Made by a program: the position numbers and the translations under genes. 64,000 bases of DNA. Origin: Adineta vaga (lineage: Eukaryota > Rotifera). This document shows positions 50,945-62,486 of the stretch, one piece after another. Under the pieces are notes generated by a model. The model was not told the origin of the DNA and did not search any database. It saw only the letters and a list, made by a program, of their open reading frames with translations. The stretch spans positions 4,402,001-4,466,000 of the forward strand of contig CP075493.1 of the NCBI GenBank assembly GCA_021613535.1, in the 5' to 3' direction. Every line of letters begins with the position of its first letter. The first letter of the stretch is position 1.

Positions 50945-51716
50945 CTTGAAGAAAATATTCTTTTTTACGTAATAATTAACAAAAACGACACTTTAAATAT
51001 ACGTTTCTACCCATAACAGAAGGTACGACCTTCCATTTATTTATATTCATGACATATTTAGAAATAAAAACTTCTATGCTATCGACTTATTCATTCAAAA
51101 TAAAAATAGTCAAACATGACTCAATTCAAAATCATGATACTTATTTATAAATGAGCGAAATAAATTTACACTATCGTAGGCGAAAAAATTTTAATAGACG
51201 TTTTGCGATGTATACCTTTACATTTTAATGATGTACTCGTACATCTGATTAGAAAAAATGAGTAAGATGCATCGTACATACTTTTCTTCGTTAAGAGAAC
51301 ATATCACGAACATTGAAAACATCCATTTAACAAATATCTTTTGATCGATAATAAAAACAAAACAATTTTATCTAAATTTCGCTCGTTTAGGGATATTGAT
51401 GTAAGAAAAAAAACGTGTAGAAAAAATAAGCATTATCTAGGTAGTGTAAAGAAGAGGAAATAATGATCGAATAGAAAGAAGAAAAAACATAGGAGAAAGG
51501 TATCAAACAAATGAAACAGGATCGTAATCATTCATCGAAAAATCACGGTAAAATAATGTATGATTTTCTTTTTTTTATTTCATAGACCGTGAAATTTCCT
51601 GAACTGGTCAAAAGCTTACTGAATGATATCATGATTACAATATTATATCATGGACTAAAACTTTTGAATTATCGAAATCAATATGAAAAGCAATTCAAAT
51701 TAAAGCAGATTATTAT
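50945..51716. other. Intergenic region
   Basis: About 770 bp upstream of the ART gene and downstream of the decayed receptor. AT-rich, no coding signal. Confidence 0.5.
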
Positions 51717-54560
51717 TCATATGAGTCTATAGTTTGGTAGAACTTTTAATTGAAATCCAACGAATTTTTGTTGAACTCTATTTTCTAATTCATTTCTATA
51801 AATGGTGGATGGTAATACGAATATAAAGAATGTTAATACGGATGGAATAAATGAAAGAAAGTAATAAAAGAATTGTACGTTTGAATTCTTGATGGATATC
51901 GAACAAAACGCCAAAATCTTTGATTATCACCATCATTATCATGAATTAATTCACGATAATAAGAATCATGTATATGTGAAAGTAATGTTAAACATAATAC
52001 AATTAGAACAATCCACTTCGCTAGTTTTTTCTTTTTCATTTTATTAAAATTAGAACTACGAATTGTACTTATTACTCGTGCAATAGATATACAGGCAATA
52101 ATCCATTGATTGGATGCTAAAAATGATTTAAGTAACATATCAATTGATTTACAACCAAATAAAAGTACAGATTCATTTCGAATGATATCCAATTGTGAAA
52201 GAATCAAATGAATAAATTTCAATACCAACATAAGTATCATTCCAAATGAAATAATTGACGAAAAAAAGAAAATATTGATCACAACAGCCAGTTTCTCTCA
52301 AGTTCATTGTATGAAATGTTAAATAATAACTTTGATTTGTTAATTCAATAAAAATGAGATTAAATTGTTTTGAGATGTAAAATATCACTGTATTATTGTC
52401 GATGGAAATTTTCTTTAAAATTGTTGTTCGTTCATGTTCAGCATATTGAAATATTGTAATAAAATGAATAAACGCAAATGATGAATGTTTTATTATTGTC
52501 TGATCTAAATTCAGATGAATGCGAGAACTTAAATATTCACATTTGGAACCAAAATAATCTAATGAACAAATGCAAATATTCGGAGTGAGACAAAATGAAT
52601 CTTTTGAACACTGACATTGATAAGATACATTGCAGAATTGACCAGAATAACCTTGATCGCATTGACAGAAAAATTTCGAATTATTACTGATATATTGCAG
52701 ACGTGTACCACATGATAAGTGACACGATTTTATCAACGATCGTTCGTTTGGAATGAATAATTGAGTTCAAAGGCGATTGACAGAAAGGAAATGAAATGGA
52801 ATTGATAAATACCAACTTGTCCAATGATCCCAAGGTGATTTTATTCTACAGATCAATACGAATAGAATAATTCTTTGATGATGATGATTTTGGTCGTTGT
52901 GGATATAAAATATAAAGATTAAATTTTGTACGACAATCTCGAGCGGTGCGTAAATAATTTGTTCATAATTTCGTGTGATTTCACCTTGTTCATCGATTAA
53001 CATAATAATAACTTGAAAAATATTGAAATATAAGACTAATTCGTTGACTTTACCACTGATATCGTGATCCAAAATAGCTTGGTGGACAAAGACAAGTTTT
53101 TGTTTAATTAATTCCAGATAAAAGAAGTATACCTCGATGACAAAACCATGTTTGTGATATATCCATAGGTATACGAACTTTTTTCTCTTCATTAGTTGTA
53201 GAAATATGTTTGATAGACAACGATGAAGTTACAACTGGAAAATTGCCCAATCTCAAAGCGGTTAAAGATAGTTCTTTGCGTTTTTGTAGTACATCTATTT
53301 TCAAATGACATAAGTGTTCTCCTGTATCATATGACATGACAGGATTTTTCATATTCATGCTAGATATTTGTTGTCTATAAAGGCATACATCTTCTTTAGC
53401 TATTGTTGATGTTGTCATCTGCGAATAACATAAGTTGCCGTCATGAAGACATTTTGTTTTATTCCACAAATAGTATATATTTTCATTGATAATAGTTTCA
53501 TTAGTAAAGTAGATTGGTCGGTTGGCATATGTATCACAATAATCTCGAATAATTTCAGCTATTTGATTTATTGGTAAACAATGAGTTAGTTTCAAATTAT
53601 CATCTGTACATTCATGTTCATTCAAAGCATTTGGACAATCCCAAATCTTATCACAATGAACATATGGACTATGACATGGCCATAATTCACAGTGACGAAA
53701 ATCTTTATATGTATAGTCAAGCATCCGTTGTGCTGCTACGCCAAGAAAAGATTTCGAATATGATGTTGTTTTATGAAAATCATTTTTATGATAAATCTGT
53801 ACATCTTCTCCATTCAAACAATCTTCAAACCCATTATTAATTGTAACGAATGGTAGACATTTACGTTTTTCCATGTTGCATTTCGATGATGTATTACAAT
53901 GAAATTCAAGTGAATTTTTGCAAGACATTGCAATATCTTGAATCAGACGTACGAGTGCAAGTCAATCCATTAATTATTTCAATATCGATTACAGTACTTT
54001 CTAGAAAAGGAGATTTTTTTGGATTAAAACAAACCAAATCAGGTTGAATATTTTCTTCGAATTCATTCATTGTACGATTGGTATAATTGATAAATTGAAA
54101 AAGACCAAACATAATCGGTTTCTCCGGTAAAACTAACCATTCCGACGAGCATTTCTCTTTCAAAGGTTGACAATCTTCAATCGAAAGACCTTCTGATTGC
54201 AGCTCTTCAGTTGATAAACTATACGAAATCTAAAAATGAGATAAATTCGACAGAATACTATAGAAGATCTTCGACTAAAAAGTTTTCTTACCAAATTTTC
54301 CGTTAGCATGAAGTACGCAATGTTGGCATATATGAACCTATAGTAAATTGACCATCTCCACATGCAAATTGTTGAGGATATCGTGTAGTTCGTTCTTCAC
54401 ATCGAAATATTGGTAAAATTTTCAAGAAAACGATAGCACGTTCCAGTAGTCATTTGAAATCTATGATCAGCTCGTTGATCGAACGTTTCTCGAACAACGT
54501 CGTTAAATATCGTGGACACATTGTACCAAACCATGAAAATGAACATTTATAATAAATCTC
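51717..54560 (-). pseudogene. Decayed LDLa/EGF/7TM receptor gene
   Basis: Read from 54560 downwards, pieces of one gene appear in changing frames. They include a Cys-rich N-terminus (FACGDGQF), an LDLa-like part (FEDCLNGEDVQ, then HCDKIWDCPNALNEHEC), an EGF-like part, further EGF repeats (CQCSKDSFCLTPNICICSLDYFGSKC), then TM segments. In the first EGF-like stretch (~53060-53110) two in-frame stops interrupt an otherwise good match, and the frame shifts several times after that. The 7TM part contains TM1-TM4-like segments (ISIARVISTIRSSNFNKMKK, YRELIHDN, YPSRIQTYNSF) fused to what looks like the TM7 end (FIPSVLTFFIFVLPS). This implies an internal deletion of TM5-TM6. Multiple independent lesions distinguish it from the single-base breaks elsewhere. 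The intact family, with LDLa/EGF ectodomain and C-terminal 7TM, is common in bdelloids (recollection). Confidence 0.75.
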
Positions 54561-55342
54561 GATCATTCGAATGGTATAATACATGTTGAAGATAAGTTCT
54601 GTGATACAAAGCAAAACTAATTAATACATGTAGGAAAATCATTCTTGTTTTATTGTCATACTATCTTTCATTCTGATTTCATTTCAGTATGATTCTCATA
54701 TTTGCTCAAACTTCCTGCTTTTCTTCTGGTAGAGATAAATATATATTTCCTTTGATTTGCATAATCATGCAATGTTTCCATTAATTCTTATCTTATAAAT
54801 GCACTAATAGCTATGTTCGTCAGTGCAATATTAAAATCATAGATAGCTGATTTATTCGGGAACTTTCAATGTCGTAAGGACTCAGAAGATCTAGAAAGTA
54901 ACAATTTAAAAAGAATAAATACTCGCAGATATTCGCATGCTTATTTTGAGCATATCTATTTTCATTTCAACAGCTATTTTTACCTTCGTTTCAAGGTTTA
55001 TTTAGAAATGAAGTGATTGTTTTTATTGACATATTTTCAAATCGAATTGTTACTATTAACATACAATTTCATTTTAAACAAAAACCTTCTACACTTTTTC
55101 TTTTATGAAAAAGAAGAAAAAGAAAACGGCATTAATAACAATAAATGAAACACTTTTTCGTTTCTTTTGCTTCTCCGTTTAGGAAGCATTGTAAGGATAA
55201 AAGAGAGAAAGAGAAAAGAAAAACGAATCCTGTCGTCAAAATAATTAGAAAAAAAAAGAAAAGAAAGAGAAAGAAACGAGAAAAATATAGATGATTATTT
55301 TGTTCGTCATCACACAAAAACATATGCAAAACAACTAGTTTA
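54561..55342. other. Divergent intergenic region
   Basis: About 780 bp between the decayed receptor and the first F-box gene. It contains an A/G-rich tract at ~55100-55290. No gene. Confidence 0.5.
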
Positions 55343-57097
55343 ATGTCTATTGAAGATCAAATGAAATTCGAAAGATTACCTAATGAATTACTATTCGATA
55401 TATTCGAATATTTTCATCTTATTGATCTTTATCGTGCTTTCTTTCGACTTAATAGACGTTTCGATAAACTTCTTTTCGATTATGATCAAAAATATCATTT
55501 GGATTTTCGATCAATATCGAAATATGATACTGAAATCGTCTGTCAAGATCATCTTCCATTGCTTACACAACATATCATATCTCTTCATCTTTCCGATGAT
55601 GATGAAACACCTGTTTCCTCACAAATTTTCTTCACGAATAATTTCATTTTCAAACAATGCAATCGTTTGCAATCTCTTACTTTATATCATATCTATTCCC
55701 TTTCAAGAACATATGAAATCATATCACAATGTCAACACATGCCTTGTCTCAGACATCTATCTTTCATCAAATGTCATTTTTGGCATGATGAAAAAGATTT
55801 TCAATATTTTATCAATACAATTTGGACTTTAACAAAACTAACACATTGTACACTTGATTATACTCTACCTGGTCATCGTTTATTAACTCAAATTTCTTCG
55901 ATTTCTCAATCGATTGAATATTTATCAATGAAAAATATGCATTGTAATTTTCGTACTCTTTCGCATCTATTAGAATATACACCAAATCTTCATCAACTAC
56001 AAACAACGATCTTTTGTGGTTGTATCGATGAACAATTACAAACAACAAATATGTCGTCAATAATTTCATTGAATATTATTCAAAAGAGTTCTTTAAATTC
56101 CATGACAAATCTTTTTCATAGTCTAATTAATCTACGACATTTAACTTTAGAAACAAATTATATATATTTAAATGGTATTGAATGGAAAAAACTTCTTGTA
56201 GAACATGTACCAAAGATTCGAACATTTCATTTGAGAATGTTTTTTGAATTATCATCACTACGTAATCGTGAAGAACAAATTGATCTATTACTCAATTCAT
56301 TTCGTATACCATTTTGGATTCGAAAACATCAATGGTTTGTTCAATGTGATTGGACAATGTCCAAAACACAAAAACATGCTGTTCTTTATACTTTACCATA
56401 TTCTTTCAATCATTTTCTTTATGATAATCTTTGTCAATCGAAATCAACGTGTCCAAATAATCGACTGTATCAATCGTATAATCAAGTAAAACATTTACAA
56501 TATCTTGAATATGAAAATAATTTCATTACTAATGGTCTGATGCTTTGTACAATTCAATTTATGAATATTCAACATCTTGAAGTTAAACTTCCATATAATG
56601 ACAAAATTTTCTATTCAATAGTTCCAACATTGAATCAATTGATCTCACTTGATGTAATGTTAAATAATAATTATGCCTATTATCAATTACAAACATTACT
56701 TGATCGAGCACCACGTTTATATTCTCTAACATTTCGATGTTTACAAAATATTCCATCGGCTCTATTTCGTTTAACAAGTCATTCCATTCGTCGTTTAGAT
56801 TTTATAAGTACATCTACATTACGTTGTGGGCATTTTAAAAAATTTGAATGTGATGCTCTAGGTGAATGTATACTTGGTCGAAATTGTCATGTATTGTTAA
56901 TTAAAGTTCAAAATCGTTCGAGTATTCTTCAATTAATTAAAATTATGTCTAAACTTCAATCGATGATTGTTCAATGTGAAGATGAAGATCCACAAACTGA
57001 TGAACTTTTACAATGGTTACATGTCTATTTACCATCGACATATTCAATTGCAAGAGATCGTGATGATCTTTCAAAACTTCGTCTATGGATTCGATGA
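55343..57097 (+). CDS. F-box/LRR-like protein 1
   Basis: 584 aa, single exon, ATG at 55343. The F-box is at residues ~10-50 (FERLPNELLFDIFEYFHLIDLYRAFFRLNRRF) in the position typical of SCF substrate adaptors, where it would bind Skp1. The rest consists of irregular leucine-rich repeats. Blocks shared with the two F-box paralogues downstream include YHLDFRSIS, ISLHLSDDDETP, FWIRKHQWFVQCD and VLYTLPYSF. Substrate unknown. Large F-box families with divergent LRRs are usual in bdelloids and nematodes. The following paralogue is only ~170 bp downstream in the same direction. Confidence 0.8.
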   Translation: MSIEDQMKFERLPNELLFDIFEYFHLIDLYRAFFRLNRRFDKLLFDYDQKYHLDFRSISKYDTEIVCQDHLPLLTQHIISLHLSDDDETPVSSQIFFTNNFIFKQCNRLQSLTLYHIYSLSRTYEIISQCQHMPCLRHLSFIKCHFWHDEKDFQYFINTIWTLTKLTHCTLDYTLPGHRLLTQISSISQSIEYLSMKNMHCNFRTLSHLLEYTPNLHQLQTTIFCGCIDEQLQTTNMSSIISLNIIQKSSLNSMTNLFHSLINLRHLTLETNYIYLNGIEWKKLLVEHVPKIRTFHLRMFFELSSLRNREEQIDLLLNSFRIPFWIRKHQWFVQCDWTMSKTQKHAVLYTLPYSFNHFLYDNLCQSKSTCPNNRLYQSYNQVKHLQYLEYENNFITNGLMLCTIQFMNIQHLEVKLPYNDKIFYSIVPTLNQLISLDVMLNNNYAYYQLQTLLDRAPRLYSLTFRCLQNIPSALFRLTSHSIRRLDFISTSTLRCGHFKKFECDALGECILGRNCHVLLIKVQNRSSILQLIKIMSKLQSMIVQCEDEDPQTDELLQWLHVYLPSTYSIARDRDDLSKLRLWIR

Positions 57098-57270
57098 CTG
57101 AAAAGATCGATCTTTCTCTCTCTCTCTATAGAATTATGAATAAACTCACTTTTAGTTTTGTTATTTATCTTTGTAATATCAAAAGAATGATAAAGACAAT
57201 AAGAGAAATAGTTTACCATGCATTTTCGTTATCGACAAAAGACAAACATTCGAGTTCTTTCTTTCAGTCG

Positions 57271-59073
57271 ATGTCATCAATGCAACTAGAATCGTTAGCA
57301 AATGAATTATTTCTTGATTTATTCGAATGTTTCAATGGGATTGATTTACTTCGTTCATTTCACGGATTAAATTCTCGATTTAATCAATTACTTTTTATTC
57401 ATTTCTATACATATCGTTTTGATTTACGTTCGATATCGAAATCTGATTTTGATTTGCTTTGTCATCAATATCTTCCATCTATCCTTGATCGAATTATTTC
57501 TCTTAAACTTTCAAATGATGATGAAACACCAAATCTCCCGGATTTATTTCTTTCATATGGTTTTACTCTAAATAAATTTATTCGTTTACAATCTCTTTCA
57601 TTATATTCCATTCAATCATTTAATCAATTAAATCAATTCATATTTCAATGCCATCAACTTTCATTCTTAACTCATCTTTATCTAATCGATGGTTACAAAG
57701 ATGAAGATGAAAAAAAAGATATTCTATTTTTATTCAATAGTATCTGGAGTTTAGCAAAACTTCAACATCTCTATATCAATTATAATATACCGGGAAGAAC
57801 ACGGTTTACTCAAATGAGAGTAACATCATTATCAATTCGATATTTATCAATGGAAAATATCGCTTGTACTTTAGAAGATGTTTCATATTTTATTAAATAT
57901 ACACCAAATCTTCAACATTTAAATACAACGATTCATTTTAATATTGATGATGAACAAATGCTAATTCAAACATTATCATTATCGATTATATCATTGAAAT
58001 TAACTTTTGAAAGTTCACTTCCAGTGATGTTAAAACTTTTTCAAATGATGCCAAATTTACAACGCTTATCCTTAAAAACAATGGATATCTATTTAAATGG
58101 TACAAAATGGCGAAAGATTCTTGTGAATTATTTATTTCATTTGAAAATCTTTCAATTACGAATGTATTTTGAATTTTCACAAACTAAAACAATCGATGAA
58201 CAATTAGAGAAATTACGTCATACATTTCGACATCCATTTTGGATCGATAAACATCAATGGTTTATTCAATGTGATTGTATACCATTTGGAACATATCATC
58301 ATGGAATTCTTTATACATTACCATATGCATTTGATACATATATTTGTTATGATACACAGAAAACGAAATCTACATGTCGATCAAAGGAAGACAAATTTTG
58401 GACATATAATGATGTTCATAGTTTACAATATATGAAATATAAGATGAATTCTGTGGATTATTCACAATTATTACCGATTAAATTTCCAAATATTCGATCT
58501 TTAAAACTTGGTTTTCCATTTCATGATCAGTTTTATTCATTATTTCCTTCGTTAAATCGATTAAAATCCGTTGAAGCAATACTTGGCGATAATTATAATA
58601 CAGAACAATTACAAACATTAATACATCTTTCACCTGCTCTTTATTCATTAAGATTTTTCTATTCAATTGATTTAAAAGTATCCATTGCACAATTAACAAG
58701 TTTATCGATTCGTCGTTTAAGTTTTATTACGAAATGTTCAATAACAATTGCACATTTTAATAATGAAGAATGTGCTTCATTAGCTTACTCACAACTTGGA
58801 CAACAGTGTGAAATTCTTTTGATTAAAATTGAAAATCGTTCGAATATTATAGATCTTATTCGAACAATGACTAAACTTCGATCATTAGTTGTTCATTGTA
58901 AAGATGATACTTGGATGGATAAAGATGCAACTGCTGTAATGAAAGATGAATTAATTGAATGGTTACGTAATAGTTTATCGACAAATTATTTGATTAGTAG
59001 AGATCAAAATGAAACTACATTTGTTCGAATATGGATTGGAGACAAAAGAAACAGTACAATTCCATCATATTAA
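57271..59073 (+). CDS. F-box/LRR-like protein 2
   Basis: 600 aa from ATG 57271; the open frame reaches back to 57085, but CTTTCTTTCAG ends three bases before this ATG and the F-box follows directly. The second Met at 57280 is equally possible. F-box LESLANELFLDLFECFNGID at ~5-45, then LRR-like sequence with the shared blocks FDLRSIS, ISLKLSNDDETP, HPFWIDKHQWFIQCD and LYTLPYAFD, and a C-terminal LLIKIENRSNIIDLIRTM. Tandem duplicate of protein 1, well diverged, so not recent. Confidence 0.8.
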   Translation: MSSMQLESLANELFLDLFECFNGIDLLRSFHGLNSRFNQLLFIHFYTYRFDLRSISKSDFDLLCHQYLPSILDRIISLKLSNDDETPNLPDLFLSYGFTLNKFIRLQSLSLYSIQSFNQLNQFIFQCHQLSFLTHLYLIDGYKDEDEKKDILFLFNSIWSLAKLQHLYINYNIPGRTRFTQMRVTSLSIRYLSMENIACTLEDVSYFIKYTPNLQHLNTTIHFNIDDEQMLIQTLSLSIISLKLTFESSLPVMLKLFQMMPNLQRLSLKTMDIYLNGTKWRKILVNYLFHLKIFQLRMYFEFSQTKTIDEQLEKLRHTFRHPFWIDKHQWFIQCDCIPFGTYHHGILYTLPYAFDTYICYDTQKTKSTCRSKEDKFWTYNDVHSLQYMKYKMNSVDYSQLLPIKFPNIRSLKLGFPFHDQFYSLFPSLNRLKSVEAILGDNYNTEQLQTLIHLSPALYSLRFFYSIDLKVSIAQLTSLSIRRLSFITKCSITIAHFNNEECASLAYSQLGQQCEILLIKIENRSNIIDLIRTMTKLRSLVVHCKDDTWMDKDATAVMKDELIEWLRNSLSTNYLISRDQNETTFVRIWIGDKRNSTIPSY

Positions 59074-59877
59074 ATTCTTTTTCATATGTTATATAAACTG
59101 CTATCAATACGATATGAGTCATTCGACAATCATGTTGTTGTTAAGATTTTCTTCATTATTAAAAATAACACCTGCATTGAATGAGTAATCGACAAGCTGT
59201 GTAAATGAAAGGAGTAAAACATCACATATTTTGTTTGATCCGATTTGTATTGTTGACAAGTGATTAAGTCATGTATATATATTTTTGAAAATAACTCAAA
59301 AGAAGTGATGACGTAAAGATTAAAATCCTAAGTAATAAATAAATGTACATGCTTACAACCGACTTATTATCCTTTCTTTTCGAAATGTAATAGATCAGAT
59401 TCATAATAAAATCTCAAGGCATTATGTATGATAGATGTGACATTGACTATTACTTTTATATGTGTGCTTGTTAAATATCTGAACGGATAAATAAAAACAA
59501 CATTTCCATCGGAACGAGTAAGTTTGAAGACATATTTTTTCACATAGAACCGAACTGATGAAGTAGCTGATCGAAAAAAAAATAATAAAATTTTAAAACT
59601 TTTATGATTTCATTCATTGCATACTGTTTACTTTTATGGAAAAAAAATCATATAAAAAGAAGAATATGTCATTGTATTCGATTAGAGGACTTTTTCTAGT
59701 GTATATATTGAGAAGAAGTAGAACGAACAAACGTCAATTTAAATAATGCCAAAATTGAAGATAAATAAGTAAAGAAAATCTTTTAATTTCTATTTAAATC
59801 ATTATATACTTGCAAATTATCCATTGAATTCTTTGCTTAGACGTATCTTTCCGGAAGCGAATCATTTACCTGATAAT
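59074..59877. other. Intergenic region
   Basis: About 800 bp between F-box 2 and the ABCG gene. No gene. TTTGCTTAG at 59832-59840 is acceptor-like and probably marks a 5'-UTR splice of the ABCG gene. Confidence 0.45.
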
Positions 59878-62083
59878 ATGTCGACAGCAACAGTCATTAC
59901 TCGGATTGATAGTTCGATCAGTCAAAACAATGATGATAATCGTTCTATCACATCTCGTAGATCTTTCGAAGATCAAACACGAAGAAATACGCGTGTGTCT
60001 ATCAATCTCTCATCGAAGGGAATACTTTCGTTTCATAATATAAGTTATGTTGTTGGTGAACAACGCACAAAATGCAATCTATCCTGTATTAAAGCAAAAT
60101 CTGGAAAACAAATTATCGATAATGTTTCGGGTGTTTTTACCGAAGGAATGAATGCCATTATGGGTAAGTTGTATAGAAAGAATTATTTTTAAATCTATGC
60201 AGGAAATTGTATAGGACCAACTGGTTGTGGGAAGTCATCTCTTCTCGATATATTAGCTGATCGAAAAGATCCTCGTGGTCTTTCTGGACGAGTTTTTCTC
60301 GATGGATGTCCACCACCTCCATCATTCAAATATATTGTTGGTTATGTTGTTCAAGATGATATTATCAGTGGAACATTAACTGTACGAGAAAATCTCATGT
60401 TTTCAGCAAATGTTCGTTTGTCTGATGATGTAAGTAAAGATGAACGTCAAAAACGAGTAGCAGAAGTTATACATGATCTTGCACTTGAATCATGTGCTGA
60501 TACAAGAATTGGTACTGAATTTTTAAGAGGTGTTTCCGGTGGAGAACGAAAACGAACATGTATTGGCATGGAATTAGTACTTTCACCAAAAATACTTTTT
60601 CTCGGTGAACCAACAACAGGTTCGCCATGATGAATAAGATATTGTACAGTTTACTAATCATTTATTCATAGGATTAGATTCATCTACTGCTCGAAATGTT
60701 ATGGAATGTTTGAAAGAACTTTCACAAACTGGACGTAAGTTTATCTTCTATTGCATTTATCCTAGATTTTCTTTGAAAATAAAGGTACGATTATCTTTTC
60801 AATTCATCAACCACGTTATTCTATATTTAAATTATTTGATACAATTCTTCTGATGTGTAAAGGTAAAAATGTTTACCATGGTCCAACTGTAAATATGTTA
60901 CCATTTTTCAATACACTCGGTTACAATTGTGAATTACATGATAATCCAGCAGATTTTGCATTAGATGTTCTTATTGATGCGAATCGAAAATCTGAAGATT
61001 TAGAAAGATTAACGCAAGCTTATATGCAATCGGAAGTGTCAAAGAAAGTAGATTTGATCTCTCAACAAGACATACAAGATGATCAATTGGAAAGAATTCG
61101 TCGAACACAGAAAGGCGCAGCTGCAAGATCACTTGCTGTTGAAATCTATTATGTTGCACAACGAACATTGAAGAATGCTCTTAGAAATCCAGCTCTATTC
61201 TTATCACAAATTGTTGTCGCAATTATTATAGGTTTATTAGTTGGATTAGTCTTTCATGATATGAAAAGAACAATTGATCCTGGAATACAGAATCGTTTAG
61301 GAGCCATCTTTTTTATTGTCGTTAGTCAAATATTTAGTACAGTAACTGCACTTGAACCTTTGTTAAAAGAACGTGTCTTATTTATTCATGTGAGTTAGCA
61401 TTATATGTTTGTTAATTGTAATCAAACTAGTGTTTGATTTGTTTAGGAAAATGTTAGTGGTTACTATCGTATTACAACATTTTTCATCGCCAAATTGATT
61501 TGTGATGTAATACCAATGCGAATTTTACCATCGATCATATTTTCTTTAATTGCTTATTTTATGACCGGTTTACAAAGAACAGCAGGTCAATTTTTCATTT
61601 TTCTTCTTACTATTTTTATGGCTTCTGTATTTGGATCAGCAATGTGTTTCTTTATTGCTGCAACAATACCTATCTTCAGTAAGTTTATACAACAAGTTTT
61701 TCTCTATTTAAGAATACACAATTGCTTTTCTAGCTGTGGCTTTGATTCTTGTTGTATTGATCTTTGTTATTATGCTTGTATTCAGCGGTTTTATAGTTGA
61801 ATTAGCCAGTGTATTTAAATGGTTGTCATGGATTCAATGGATAAGTGCTTTTCGATATGCATCAAATGTATTAACTGTCAATGAATTTCGTAATATACAG
61901 TTTTGTCTCATTAATGCCACTAGCATTTGTCCAGCGAATGGTATCGATATACTAATCAAACATGAATTGGATTTTGAATCCGATTGGGATATGTGGAAAT
62001 ATTTTTTTGCTCTATCAATGATAACAATAACTTTTCTGCTCTTAGCATATATTCAACTTTTTCGAATTAAAAAAAACAAATAA
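59878..62083 (+). CDS. ABCG2-like half ABC transporter with altered Walker B
   Basis: Six exons: 59878-60163, 60215-60619, 60672-60734, 60785-61389, 61447-61678 and 61734-62083. All phases agree and give 646 aa. NBD first, as in the White/ABCG subfamily: Walker A GPTGCGKSS at ~96, VVQDDIISGTLTVRENL, signature VSGGERKR, and H-loop IIFSIHQPR. Walker B reads ILFLGEPTTGLDSST; the usual DEPTTG has Gly for the Mg-coordinating Asp (GGT at 60604-60606). The C-terminal half has six TM segments, with a Cys-containing extracellular loop (CLINATSICPANG) before TM6, as in ABCG2. ABCG half transporters dimerise to export drugs, heme or sterols. If the Gly is real, ATP hydrolysis should be impaired. The start at 59878 is chosen because the upstream open frame begins at a splice acceptor. 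Confidence 0.87.
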
Positions 62084-62486
62084 ATTGAAATTAAAATATA
62101 GGTTATCTAGGAGATTTTCTAACGAATAAACCATGTGTATTATACATTGATTCTAAAATTACATTCTCCATATCAAATACATGATATAGATCAATGACAT
62201 TTGTTTAGTGATGATTACTTTATTGCTAATGAACGATTTATGATCATTACATAGTATGATTTATATCTAGTGTAATATTTCCACATTAAGGTTAGAAAGA
62301 GCAGCGAACGATAACGTTAACAAAAAAAGAAAAGTAAAAGGTAACACAACCACGTGGTGTAATTGATCTTGAAACTAAACTGACGAAAACAAGGACGTTT
62401 AATAATGTATGATTTCTTTTCTTCATCCATCAAGTAAATGTGATGTATAGTTATGTTATTCTTTCATTTTTAATTTTAACATTACA
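62084..62486. other. Intergenic spacer
   Basis: About 400 bp between the ABCG stop and F-box 3. No gene seen. Confidence 0.5.
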
